Shown: positions 53,899 through 64,000 of the stretch, piece after piece
Numbering within the stretch: the stretch's first letter is position 1
Layout: the number at the start of each line of letters is the position of its first letter
Source of the DNA: Rotaria sordida
Taxonomy: Eukaryota > Rotifera > Eurotatoria > Philodinida > Philodinidae
DNA: 64,000 nucleotides
Assembly: GCA_905250125.1 (NCBI GenBank)
Contig: CAJNOL010000135.1
Span: 62,001-126,000, forward strand
Direction of reading: 5' to 3'
Translations under genes and position numbers: made by a program
Notes under the pieces: generated by a model
Databases searched by the model: none
What the model was told of the DNA's origin: nothing
The model's input: the letters and a program-made list of their open reading frames with translations, nothing else

Positions 53899-55583
53899 CC
53901 AATCAAGAAAAAAAATTACTATATCATAGACAAAAAAAAACGGTTCTTTTTTGCAACATTTCCTTTGTCTGACTTTCCTCGATAATAATTATTGAAGATG
54001 ACAATTTCACAGATGATGTCTGATGTGATATTGAACTATAATTCTATTGACAAAAAAAAACAAACGTATTATTTTTTTTTTATTAAATTAATAGACACTT
54101 TATTCAAAATTAGTGTCTGTATTGTTTTATATAATCTAGTTATTATGTAGTAAAATATACGAAAATTATATAGTAGTTGAATTATAATATGTTCTATTAT
54201 TCAAGGTTAATTGAAATTATCTTTATAAATAGGCGGATTTTTGCTAGAATGCAGACTGAATCTAATAATGAAAAATTATTAGAAAAGCACGTAGAGAAAC
54301 ACATTTTTCTTTGTTTGTCAGTGCTCATACCTATGAGCTCTATTACTTAATGAAATAGAATTTAATTAACTCCGTCTTTAATATAGAATCTGTATAAAAG
54401 AACATACATGTCAATTTTGATTCTATATTTAAACATATATGTCAATAAGTCTTAAAAGTCACGAATTCAAATTTCCTATCAAAGGTTCTATCAATAATCA
54501 GTTTATGTTTATTCTCGTAATATGTTATTATCTTTCATTTCTTCAATGACTTGAATGGAACATGTATTTACAAATGTTAAGACTGAATTAAATTAAATTA
54601 CAAAGCTTTCAATCTTAAAAGGAAAATTCTTTTGTTTAATGCAAAGATAGGAATGAATTTCGATTATTATTATTTTTCTTCTTATAATTCTCGTGTTCGA
54701 CTATTGATCTATCGAGAATCATTGATGAAGATTATGTTTTTATACTATTAACTAAAAATTAGAATTTTTCGATGTATATGCTTGTATGTTGAAATGTAGA
54801 ATAATCAAATACATTCATTCAATGTCGAGAAAAAAGAAGAAGAAGGAGAATCAACGAAGGAACAAGCTCATCAAGAATAAAATCATCAGGGAGAATGATG
54901 AAGAGAGTAAGCCAGATATGATGAAATGGGCCGACCGGAAAAAAAACGGAAGAAGAGAGAACTCGAACCGCCGTTGGCGATGAAACTAGATAAAGAAAAG
55001 AGACTGATGAGGGGCAAAGAGTTTGTCTTGGTTCTTATTATATAAAAAAAATGAGAAGAGAAAAGCAAGAGTATTATTGAAATTTTGTCGGCAAAAAAAA
55101 ATGATGCACAATATTGGTTGTCACTGTCGCTAGTTACATGGAGTCTAAAATCATCGGTAGGTGAATTATGAATTCATAATTATGTTGTTGTTTTTGAAAA
55201 TTCCTAGTCAAATAAGCGTAAATAAATACCATTTGATTGACATATGGCAGACGGAAATGAAGAGAAAGAAAATCATCTTTAGAAATTTAATAAAGACATA
55301 AAAAAACAAAACAAAAGAATTTTTTTTTCTTCTCTTGTAAATATAAAACATTTTCTTTGTTGAGTCTACCCGAGAAAATTGTAGTTACGTTAAATTTTTC
55401 TTTTTTTTTTTAAGTATTGACTCAAGGAGGAACATTCACCGGAAGGAAATAAATAAACCGCTAATTTATCTTTTTATTCGTCAATATATATTCATAAAGA
55501 ATACTACATTTCACTGAGGATAAACTGTATTTAAGAAAAAAAAGAAAATTGTTTATACTTTTTTTTAAGTATCAAATATAACA
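53899..55583. other. Intergenic, promoter side of the membrane protein gene
   Basis: 1.7 kb of AT-rich sequence. A basic open frame at 54,786-54,983 is low-complexity Lys/Arg and is not credited as a gene. A candidate splice or trans-splice acceptor (ttttttttaag) ends at 55,569. Confidence 0.5.
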
Positions 55584-56387
55584 ATGATTGAATTAAATAT
55601 AACAATGATTGAATCAAATATAACAATTAAAGATCAAATACAAAGAAATGTTTTTGCACCTGTTCAAGTAACACCTGATCGAACGGGTTTATTTATAGCA
55701 TTATTTTTATTATTTCTTCTTTTTATTCTTATATCATATTTATTCTACAATTTTTTTTCATTTAAACGATTTACTTCTCAACATAATAATATTCAAAATA
55801 ATTTCATTGATCAAAATCTCAATAATAAAATTATTCTTGATGATAATGATGATCTTATTAATAATAATGGAGAAATTATTTTTAGACGTCAAAGTTCATT
55901 TTCTGATTGTGGAACATCATTACGTTCATCATCAATACGTTCACATGTACATCAACGTACTAAACGAAATAGTTCATATAAATATTGTTCACAAACATCA
56001 AATTATCTTTTAACACCATGTTTATCATCTCAAATAGTAACAAATGCTGATGAATGTTTACCGACAACAATTATTGTTGAACCAAATGATGCTCAATTAG
56101 CTAATGCATTATCTCGTTCGATATCAAAATATTATGAACGTAGAAGAAAACCAATATTAAAACGTCGTACTCGTTCATATGAAGACATAGCAATACTACC
56201 TAATAAAAAAAGACTTCCATTACAAGCGACAGCTTCATTACCTATTCGTCGAAATTTACAACAAACAGATAAAACTAATCGACAATGTCAAAGACGACTA
56301 TCATCTAGAAAAAAACCAACTACGATCTATGAATTATATAAATCAGACAGAATGAGAATTGCTAATCTACTCGTTTCCGATACTTAA
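55584..56387 (+). CDS. Single-pass membrane protein, unknown function
   Basis: One exon, 267 residues. A short N-terminus with two N-glycosylation sites (LNIT, SNIT) precedes one strong transmembrane segment (about 34-57: GLFIALFLLFLLFILISYLF). A long Arg/Ser-rich tail follows, with many basic-Ser sites. The layout (short glycosylated outside, one helix, cytoplasmic tail) fits a type III membrane protein. It resembles KCNE potassium-channel subunits only in general form, as the conserved KCNE motif after the helix is not seen. ATG 55584 lies 14 nt after an acceptor-like tttttttaag. The gene is tail to tail with KCNQ, 249 bp between stops. Confidence 0.7.
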   Translation: MIELNITMIESNITIKDQIQRNVFAPVQVTPDRTGLFIALFLLFLLFILISYLFYNFFSFKRFTSQHNNIQNNFIDQNLNNKIILDDNDDLINNNGEIIFRRQSSFSDCGTSLRSSSIRSHVHQRTKRNSSYKYCSQTSNYLLTPCLSSQIVTNADECLPTTIIVEPNDAQLANALSRSISKYYERRRKPILKRRTRSYEDIAILPNKKRLPLQATASLPIRRNLQQTDKTNRQCQRRLSSRKKPTTIYELYKSDRMRIANLLVSDT

Positions 56388-56549
56388 ATTATAGGAACCA
56401 ATTCGTTAATGTTTATTTGACAAAATAGCTAAATTGAATGTTTTTTTGTTGAGAAGGACACATTACTTATTCTTCTAGATCATCTTTTGTTCAAAAAACA
56501 ATCATCATATTCACAATCATTGCTCGAATATTTCTTTTCTTTTCTTTTC

Positions 56550-56555
56550 TTTATT
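56550..56555 (-). terminator. KCNQ: Poly(A) signal of the KCNQ gene
   Basis: AATAAA on the minus strand, 82 nt beyond the stop at 56637. It falls inside the 3' UTR of the convergent gene, so the two 3' ends overlap. Confidence 0.6.
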
Positions 56556-56565
56556 CATATTGAAC

Positions 56566-56571
56566 AATAAA
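56566..56571 (+). terminator. Poly(A) signal of the membrane protein gene
   Basis: AATAAA, about 180 nt after the stop at 56387, followed by an A-run. It lies only 70 nt beyond the KCNQ stop codon on the opposite strand. Confidence 0.55.
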
Positions 56572-56636
56572 AAAAAAAAAAGAAAACAAAAACAAAAGAC
56601 AAGACTTAAAAACAACAATCAAAATAGATATTAATC

Positions 56637-59600
56637 TTATGGGATTTCTTTATCAAGAGAAGAAAATTTTACACCGGCATTAGAAATACTTGATCGTGTT
56701 ATACGTTGATGAATATTATTATTATTATTATTATTATTAATCGATAATTGGTTAATTTTATCATCAATATTTTTTAATGATATATAAATACTTTCCATAG
56801 TTTGTTTCATATCAATAATTGAACATTCAACACGTTGCATACGTGCAAGTACAGTTAATTTTGAACGATCTTCATTACTTAATGGTGGTTGTTTACCAAT
56901 GGTATGTTCAATTCTAATCAATAAAAACAAAAACAAAAACATGTGAAGCTTTTCTATTTTATTTTATTTTTTTGTTTGTTTTACTTTCGTTGTAATTCTT
57001 TAATTCTCATCATCATATTAATATGTCCATGTGAATATTGTTCAAGTACATCTCGTACATCATAAGGTTTTCGAGCTTGCTAGAAAAGAATTTATTTTAA
57101 TCAGGAAAATAAAAAATAAACCAAAGATATTTTATTTTACTTGAAAACGTTTACGAGCAACGATTAATTGCATTTTACGAATACAACGAATCATTCGTTT
57201 ATGATCTTCAGTTAAACTAATAAATAAAAGAAAGAAAAAAAAAACCAGTATGATTAATTTTAAAGAACAAATATATTAAATTTATCTTATACGTATTTCA
57301 AAAAACAAAAGCAGATGGGGAATTTTTTTATAACTTTTGATAGAAACAAGATAGAGAATTGCAATTGTTATCTTTAGAAAGAGAAGATGAAGATGCATCG
57401 AATCATACATTACAGGGTTTTTTTTTCTAAGATTTTCAATCGACTTTTTTGAAAATCAACGTACTCTATGAGGTGACTATAGTGAATTTTCAATAATTAG
57501 GCGTGCATTCGAACTGCTAATGAAAGATCTAGAAAACTATGCAAGTCTCAGTTATTCAAAAGTCAGAAGTGTTCTAGTTCGAATTCTTGGTCGATTTTTT
57601 CAAGCAATTGCTGTGAAAAATAAATCATATTTTTGCTTTTTTTCTTGTGTTTAAAAGGAAATATTTTTCTGACACATTTTTTTTTTGATAAATTAGGTTA
57701 AAAAGACGTTCAGAAAACATCTTTGGAGAACCTATTCATATATAATTCGATATGACTTCATCTCCTCTTTCCAATAATGAAAATCACAGCACTCTATCTT
57801 GTTTCTATCAAAAGTTATTAAAAAAATTACTCATCTCTATTTCTTTTTAAATAAGCATTAGTTCGTCAAATCAGAATGGAATTGATTAAGAAAATCTTGT
57901 TTATAATAATTTTGATTCTGATGAATCTATGAATTCATTCAAGTAGATAATTATTCTATGTATACATAATGTTTTTGATTGACATCACTATTTCATCAAG
58001 ATTAATAAGAATAGATATATAATGTTTTAAGAGAAATTTTCAATTTGATACAAACTTTTGTTTTTTTTTGTCATTTATATTATTGCAATATATTGCTAAA
58101 GATTGAAAGTTTTCTAATAATCTCTATATCATGAATTAAAAGATTAAAAAATGAATATGAATTGTTTCAAAAATCATACTTAACGCAAGAGAGTGTTCTT
58201 TCTCTTTCACAATACAAGACGATAGTTATCTCATAAGAAAAATTCTATACAATCATATGTATATACTAGAATTTCAAGTTAATTAATTTTACTTGAATAA
58301 GTCTTACAATTATCAATATTAATTTCTTGATAAATTTTCATCGGGAAAAAAAACCAAGCTGAAATACTGATGAGAAAAATTCTATGCCATATCAAAATAT
58401 TTTTGTTGCTCATCATCTTAAGTACTTCTTTATCTATTAGTATCATTCAACGATAGATGTAATACTCACATCTATGTTCAAAAGAATTTTTGACTTGAAA
58501 TCATTAAAAATAACATAAATGTCAAATGTAACATCATCTGAATTCATTACACATGACGTATGCTTTTTATTATACTATAATCTACAATGAAAACACAATC
58601 ACTTATTTACACATTGTTTGTTTTGATATGCACATTTATATTAATTTTATTATCGAATTTCTTGTATGACATTCAAGAAATCTTTTGTCTGTATTTGATT
58701 GTATTTCTAGTGCTTTGCTCCTATCACCTCGAAAAATATAAAAAAGGATAATATTATCTTTATTAAAATATTTCTCTTAGACTTCTATACCTTGATTTTT
58801 AACTTCTACAATTCAAAATTCATATATATATATATATATATATGAACTTTTACAGCAAAGACAATAGAACTAATTTGATCTTGAGTAGTAATGAACGAAA
58901 TATTTTTAATTATACTTATTAATATGAATCATCTAATTTAAGAAAATTCAAACATAATAACATTTGTTAGTTATTCTTACAAATTAGCATCGTTTGTTTT
59001 TTTCTTAAAACATGTCTAAAATAAGACTGAAATCTTGAACTCATTAACAAAGAATAATTATGTGTACTGTTGTTTTCTCTCATCTATTATAAATATATAC
59101 TTACGACCAAAGTTTCATAGGTTCTTCTTCAAAATCTTCATCATCATGATCAGTAGTTGGCATTAAATAACATCCTTTAGATGAAAAAAAAATTCCTTTT
59201 TTTTTTTCAAAATATAATCCTCATTAAATTTATGTTTTGTTGTTTTGCTTGTTACCTGTTGTATTCGATACTGATGATGTTGAATTACGACCATTAGTTA
59301 TTACTGGTGATTGTAGAAAATGTGCTGATGATGGTTGACTATTTCTTTTTGATCGATTTTTTCGTATTGAACTTGATAAACGTAAATATCGAAGTTTTTC
59401 TGCTGTTTTTTCTATAGAAAAAAAAACAACAACAGAATTTCTATTATATAGTAATGCTTTTTTTTTGTTTCTTTTGATCATACCACCGAATGTTTGATTA
59501 TTTGTTGAAAATGTTTTTTGTGTTGACGTTGATATATTTGGACCGGTAGCATGTAAATATATATCCCATGTTGCTGTACATGATGAACCAGGTGCACTTG

Positions 59601-61091
59601 CATAAACACGCCATGCTGCTTGGATTAATGTTGCTGCTGCTGGAATTTGTCGAGAAAAATGTTTTTGTCGTTGTTTTTGTTGAACTTTAAGAGCGAAACC
59701 AGAACCAAGTATACCCTAGGGCAGTAATAAACTAGATATGAGATTATTTGTTTTTTAAATAATTTACAGCTGGTAAAGCAAAAAATGATATTGCAAATAT
59801 AGCAAAACAAGCAGCAATAATTTTTCCAAGCCTTAAGAAAAACAGAGAAAGAAGAATTTTTTTTTTTTTTATGTTAATTTTATATCAAACAGAAAAATTT
59901 TAATTATTTACCATGTTATTGGATAAACATCACCATATCTAATTATTTAAAAAGAATATAAAAATTAGAAAACAATTATTTATCTTACTAACCCAATAGT
60001 AGTTATTGTAATAACACCCCACCTAAATAAAAATTCGTTTTTTTTTTTGCTTTTGAAATATATTTTCTCTAAACTTACCATAATGCATCAGCATAAGATT
60101 CGAAATGACTATCATTACCTTTAGCACCTCGTAGATTTTCACCTTTTTCATCTTTTTCAGCAATATAAACAAGATAACTACAAGAAATTAATGCAAGAAA
60201 TCCAATATATAATGTTGTAATTAATTCCTTTATAGAAGAAAAAAAAATTTTTTTTTTTTTTTTTAAATTTATCATTTATTTTTCTTTACTTGTCGATGAA
60301 TATAAACTACACTTCCTAATAATCGCCATGTACCCCCATGTCTATCAACATGTAAAACACGTAAAATTTGTAAAAATCGAACACCACGAATAGCTGATGC
60401 AGCAAATGTTTGCCGATCTGTTGCTAATGTTATCATTAAAGTTGATGCAACAATAACCAATAGATCTTTATAAAAATAAAGAATTCAAAATAATCTAAGT
60501 GTTATCATTATGACATATAAATTTAATACTTACCAATAACAGCAATAGGTTTTCTTGCAAAACGAAAACGACCTAACATACCCATATATTTACTTCGACA
60601 TCCAGCTGACCAAAGTCTTAAAATATATTCAATACCAAAAAATAGAACAAGAAATATTTCAATCCAATAAACATATATTGATAAAGATGTTGAAAATTTT
60701 TCAATTGTTGATAATACTGATAAAACAAGACAAACAATCACCACCAAAAATCTAAGTAAAAAACAACAAAAGAACATTTTGTTTTTCTACTCTATCTTTT
60801 AACATACACAAAAAAATGATAAAAAAAACATTTGAGTCCAGTTGGTCTTTCAAGAAAATTATATAATAATATTTGGAAATTTGAATGAATTGAACGTGCA
60901 TTAGTTCTCGTTAGATATGGCATTGGTAAATATGCTACTGAATAATATGTTGGAATAGTTGGATAACTTAAACGTGTACCATGTCTTGTTGAATGATATA
61001 AAAATGAGAGACCAACATCACAATCTCTGTTTAACGATTTTGATCCATAATTATGAGCCTCTCTTCCACGACGATGATGATGAAAATGCAT
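56637..61091 (-). CDS. KCNQ: KCNQ-type voltage-gated potassium channel (13 exons)
   Basis: Exons 60808-61091, 60534-60751, 60290-60465, 60079-60227, 59993-60022, 59912-59938, 59768-59831, 59487-59715, 59256-59411, 59105-59174, 57141-57216, 56985-57079 and 56637-56913 give 616 residues. S1 is [16 protein letters not shown]4 is [19 protein letters not shown] then GGTWRLLGS, diagnostic of Kv7. The pore has [18 protein letters not shown], and the end of S6 has [18 protein letters not shown]. The calmodulin-binding helix A carries an IQ-like [10 protein letters not shown], and helix B follows ([13 protein letters not shown], then [16 protein letters not shown]), with a coiled coil at the end. Kv7 channels give slow, PIP2- and calmodulin-dependent K+ currents. 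The start is uncertain: in-frame ATGs lie at 61139, 61115 and 61091, and a 5' exon could exist. Confidence 0.95.
57312..57837. mobile_element. Inverted-repeat element in a KCNQ intron
   Basis: Terminal inverted repeats of about 46 bp contain ataacttttgatagaaacaa and agatagag, matched in complement at the right end. Further weaker pairing inward (agaagatgaag / cttcatctcctc). About 526 bp, no coding potential. Lies in the 1.9-kb intron 57217-59104. Confidence 0.75.
57838..59104 (-). other. Rest of the large KCNQ intron
   Basis: AT-rich, with a short (AT)n tract near 58,822-58,843. No exon or element seen. Confidence 0.6.
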
Positions 61092-61139
61092 CAATAAAAA
61101 AAAAAAACTTTGCATACACCAGGGAAAGAAAGAAAACAA

Positions 61140-64000
61140 GGCGAAAGAGAAAGAACAAAAGAAGAAAAAAAAAGAGCAATAGTTCAGATATATATTCTCA
61201 ATAGAAATTCAACAAGATAAACAATAAAACCGTAAGGCATTATCAATTGTTCAATAAATGCTTATATACATGTGTTCTTTTTTTGGGTATATCTAAAGAA
61301 GAAAATAAATATTATATTGACAGTTGAGGATTATATTTTATATGCGTATGTCATTGACATACATTCACCGATTTTTTTTTTCTGTACCAACTATGTGAGG
61401 CAAATCTAGAATATATTTCAAATTTCTAATATTTCTAAAAGTAATGTCTCATCTTATTTTTAAGCTCACTGGTGTTCAAGCATGTAATCTTACAACTCAG
61501 TTAGTCGTATGTCATTCATATGATATATATATATATATATATTGAAACATTTATCATGACTGAAAGCATGAATATGAACATGATGATGACAAGCAGTAAA
61601 AGCCATTCTCTTGTTGTGCTCAATCAATTTAGAAATCAAAAGACAGATATGACGGGTTCAGGGATTAGAACAAACATTGATAAGAGAATCAAAACAAAAA
61701 CACAGAATAGCATTTTTCTTTGTCTTTTTCATTGAGACATTTTCAGCTTGATGTTATTATTATTTATTACTGACATTATCTTTCATAGTGATATTTTTAT
61801 AATAAGAATTCTTAAAATATAGCTTTATAGAAAAAAAATAGACGGAAAAAAAAGTAAAGAAATAGCTTTAAAAAAAATGGACTTTTATAAAGCTTTTTAA
61901 AATTCCATTAACATAATCTTAATCATATTCATCAGTTCATTGACGATGACCTTCTTAGAGTTCAATGCTCAATAAGATACTAGTATTTTCATCATATCAA
62001 TTAACGTCCTAGCTCATCCTTTTTTTACTTACGCAAAAAATACGGATATATAGAGCCACTGTAATATAGTTTTTTTTTTTTATTGCACTTGGCGTTCGAC
62101 CATAAATAGTATTGATAAATGTCGACGATAATTTCTCACAGATTATAAACAATAACTAACGAAAGAGACATATGCCTCATTAGTTTAACGAGCCTCTGAG
62201 ATTCGAGTACAAACACATAAATATATCCAGATTTTCTCATACTCTCAATGTACTTTATTCTATGCAAATGATCAAAGACGAATAAAACATAGTAGAGAAA
62301 ACGACGACTACTAATGTAACAATAGAAAGGAAAAATACAAGAAAAAAATAATTATGAGATTATGATTCGAGGTAGACAGTCTTTTTATTACATATAAAAT
62401 ATTTTCTCTTTGTATTTATTTAGTTTTTTGCATTTTCAATGGTTATATAGTATTGTAGTAATAAATAATATAAAAAGTTGATTATATTCATCTTGTATTT
62501 AAGTTACACTAAGCTGGACAATCATGCACCGTTTTCAAACATGAATTTCGTATTAAATATCTTCGAAAAAAAAACATTTTTAAACAGGAAAACAGAATAG
62601 AAATGATTTTTCTTTCTATTGATCATTCTACTATTCATTGTATTTGTGTAATAAAGATTTCAAATATTAATATTCAAGTATTATAATAAGGCCTATTCGA
62701 TAGTATGAATATGCATAATCAAAGTTTGTTTCATACTCTCAATTAAATATTTGTTATTATTAAAATACAAAAAAAAATGAATATTGTGAATTATTCATTT
62801 ACGTGTATTAATATTATGGACTGTTGTAATTTTACAATAATAATAATAATAATAATAAGTGACGTGAACAGAAGCAAAGAAAATATATTTACACAGTTTG
62901 ACATCATTACAAAATATTGTCGTTGTCATGATTCTCCTATATTCATAGAATGTTAAAAATAGAATAATCATTTGCAATTTCTTTTCTGTAACACGTGATT
63001 TATGTTTCATTTTCAGTAATCGCATTCAGATTTTCATATGCATTATAACCAATCATTTATAAATTCAAAGAAGAAATCTAGGCTCAAATCTATTATTAAA
63101 TATCGATCGAACTAGAACAGATTAATTCAACAAAATAAATAATACAACGATAAGATGTTATAATATAATAAAATAACAAAACAAAACAAAAAAAAAAGAA
63201 ATCGTATGAAAATATTTCCTTTAAACAAGCTTTTTCTGAGATTTTTTCGTATGAATAATACAAAGTTTGATATGACTGATTTGTTTTGTCCTAAGATTTC
63301 ATCATCTCAAATAGCTTTTTTGCCTGATATATAAAAATAGAGTATTGATTTGTATTTCAGATGAATGTATATATGCTTTTGAATGAATATATTGAAATAT
63401 GAAGATAATGATTGTCAAAGTAAATTAACCAAGATGGAAAAGATATATTATAAATTCCTTCTCTCTTTCTTTTTTATTGCTGATGAAGTACAAAGTTAAG
63501 AGTATTCGAAAATTTGCACTTGTACATAATAAAAAAACATGATAAATATAGATATAAAAAAAAAGATGTAGAGCCAATATTCAAATTTGTGATACGTGTG
63601 ATTTTTTTCTTCACTATTTTACATAAGTATATACTTGTATCCTTTTTATTTGAATGAGACTCCCATCAGAGCAACATTGATGCGAGATAATCATTTAGGG
63701 CCAAAAAAAAATTCGAGAGAATGTGTATATAGCCAAAGAAAAAAAACGAAGAAAGTGAAAAAAAAAAAAAGAAAAACCCTCACATTTGATACACTGTACC
63801 AACGTTGCTCCTACATAACTCACACATTCAATTGTCTGTAATCTGCTCCCTAGACGAACGAACATGACTTGTCCTTGTATTGCCTCTGAATTTTTGCTTC
63901 GTTTTCTTTTTTTTTTCGACAAGACTAAAGAACAAGGAAGAAAGAAAAAACGAATCTCATGATTAAAAAGGGATGAAACAAAATATATAAATCTTGTTCG
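61140..64000. other. Region upstream of KCNQ, no gene supported
   Basis: AT-rich with (AT)n at 61,520-61,541, (ATA)n near 62,836-62,859 and poly-A runs. Open frames are short and low-complexity. The proximal part probably holds the KCNQ promoter or 5' exons. Confidence 0.5.

Noticed and set aside
54786..54983. Lys/Arg-rich 65-residue frame
   Set aside because: Low-complexity purine-rich DNA that encodes basic residues in most frames.
55584..56387. KCNE channel subunit
   Set aside because: Short glycosylated N-terminus and single helix fit, but the conserved post-helix KCNE motif is absent and the tail is much longer.

Overview
This is an AT-rich eukaryotic (metazoan) window. Genes are split by many short introns with GT...AG borders, often gtaaat/gtaagt donors and ttttag/aag acceptors, and TAA, TAG and TGA are all used as stops. 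The protein set (dystrophin, Tribbles, eRF1, KCNQ channel, trypsin-like protease, BAF-like domain) is animal. The compact AT-rich gene style, fold-back elements and possible trans-splice acceptors fit a small invertebrate such as a bdelloid rotifer. That assignment is an inference.

Left third (1-23,180, minus strand): one very large dystrophin locus. I could chain 34 exons in frame from two alternative first exons (23,180 and 22,246) through paired calponin-homology domains and a long spectrin-repeat rod to a stop codon at 2,895. The open reading frame is 2,215 residues. This product ends in an unfamiliar low-complexity tail and lacks the WW/EF-hand/ZZ region of dystrophin. More rod exons (42-716) lie beyond it and run off the left edge. 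They are served by a separate start exon (1,815) or by in-frame skipping of the terminal exon. Another start exon at 6,082 and a 516-bp symmetric cassette at 13,007-13,522 suggest a multi-promoter, multi-isoform locus.

Middle (23,181-42,012): about 9 kb with no gene that I can support, carrying a ~720-bp palindromic mariner-like element. It is followed by a tandem pair of paralogous small type I membrane proteins (plus strand, possibly co-transcribed), a convergent Tribbles pseudokinase, a tiny two-exon gene just upstream of it, and a complete 438-residue eRF1 gene (ETF1) in 8 exons.

Right third (43,316-64,000): a five-exon gene ending in a barrier-to-autointegration-factor (BAF) domain; a repeat-rich stretch with a GAATTC cluster, a G-rich palindrome and a poly-G run; a small helical-protein gene with unclear 5' end; a decayed minus-strand gene fragment; an intronless membrane-anchored trypsin-like protease; a 1.4-kb fold-back element; and a single-exon membrane protein. 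The last faces, tail to tail, a 13-exon KCNQ potassium channel whose selectivity filter is split between a 30-nt and a 27-nt microexon. The final ~2.8 kb shows nothing recognisable.

The genes do not form one pathway. The strongest points for follow-up are the alternative dystrophin architecture, the BAF fusion, the KCNQ microexons and the set of unrelated palindromic elements.
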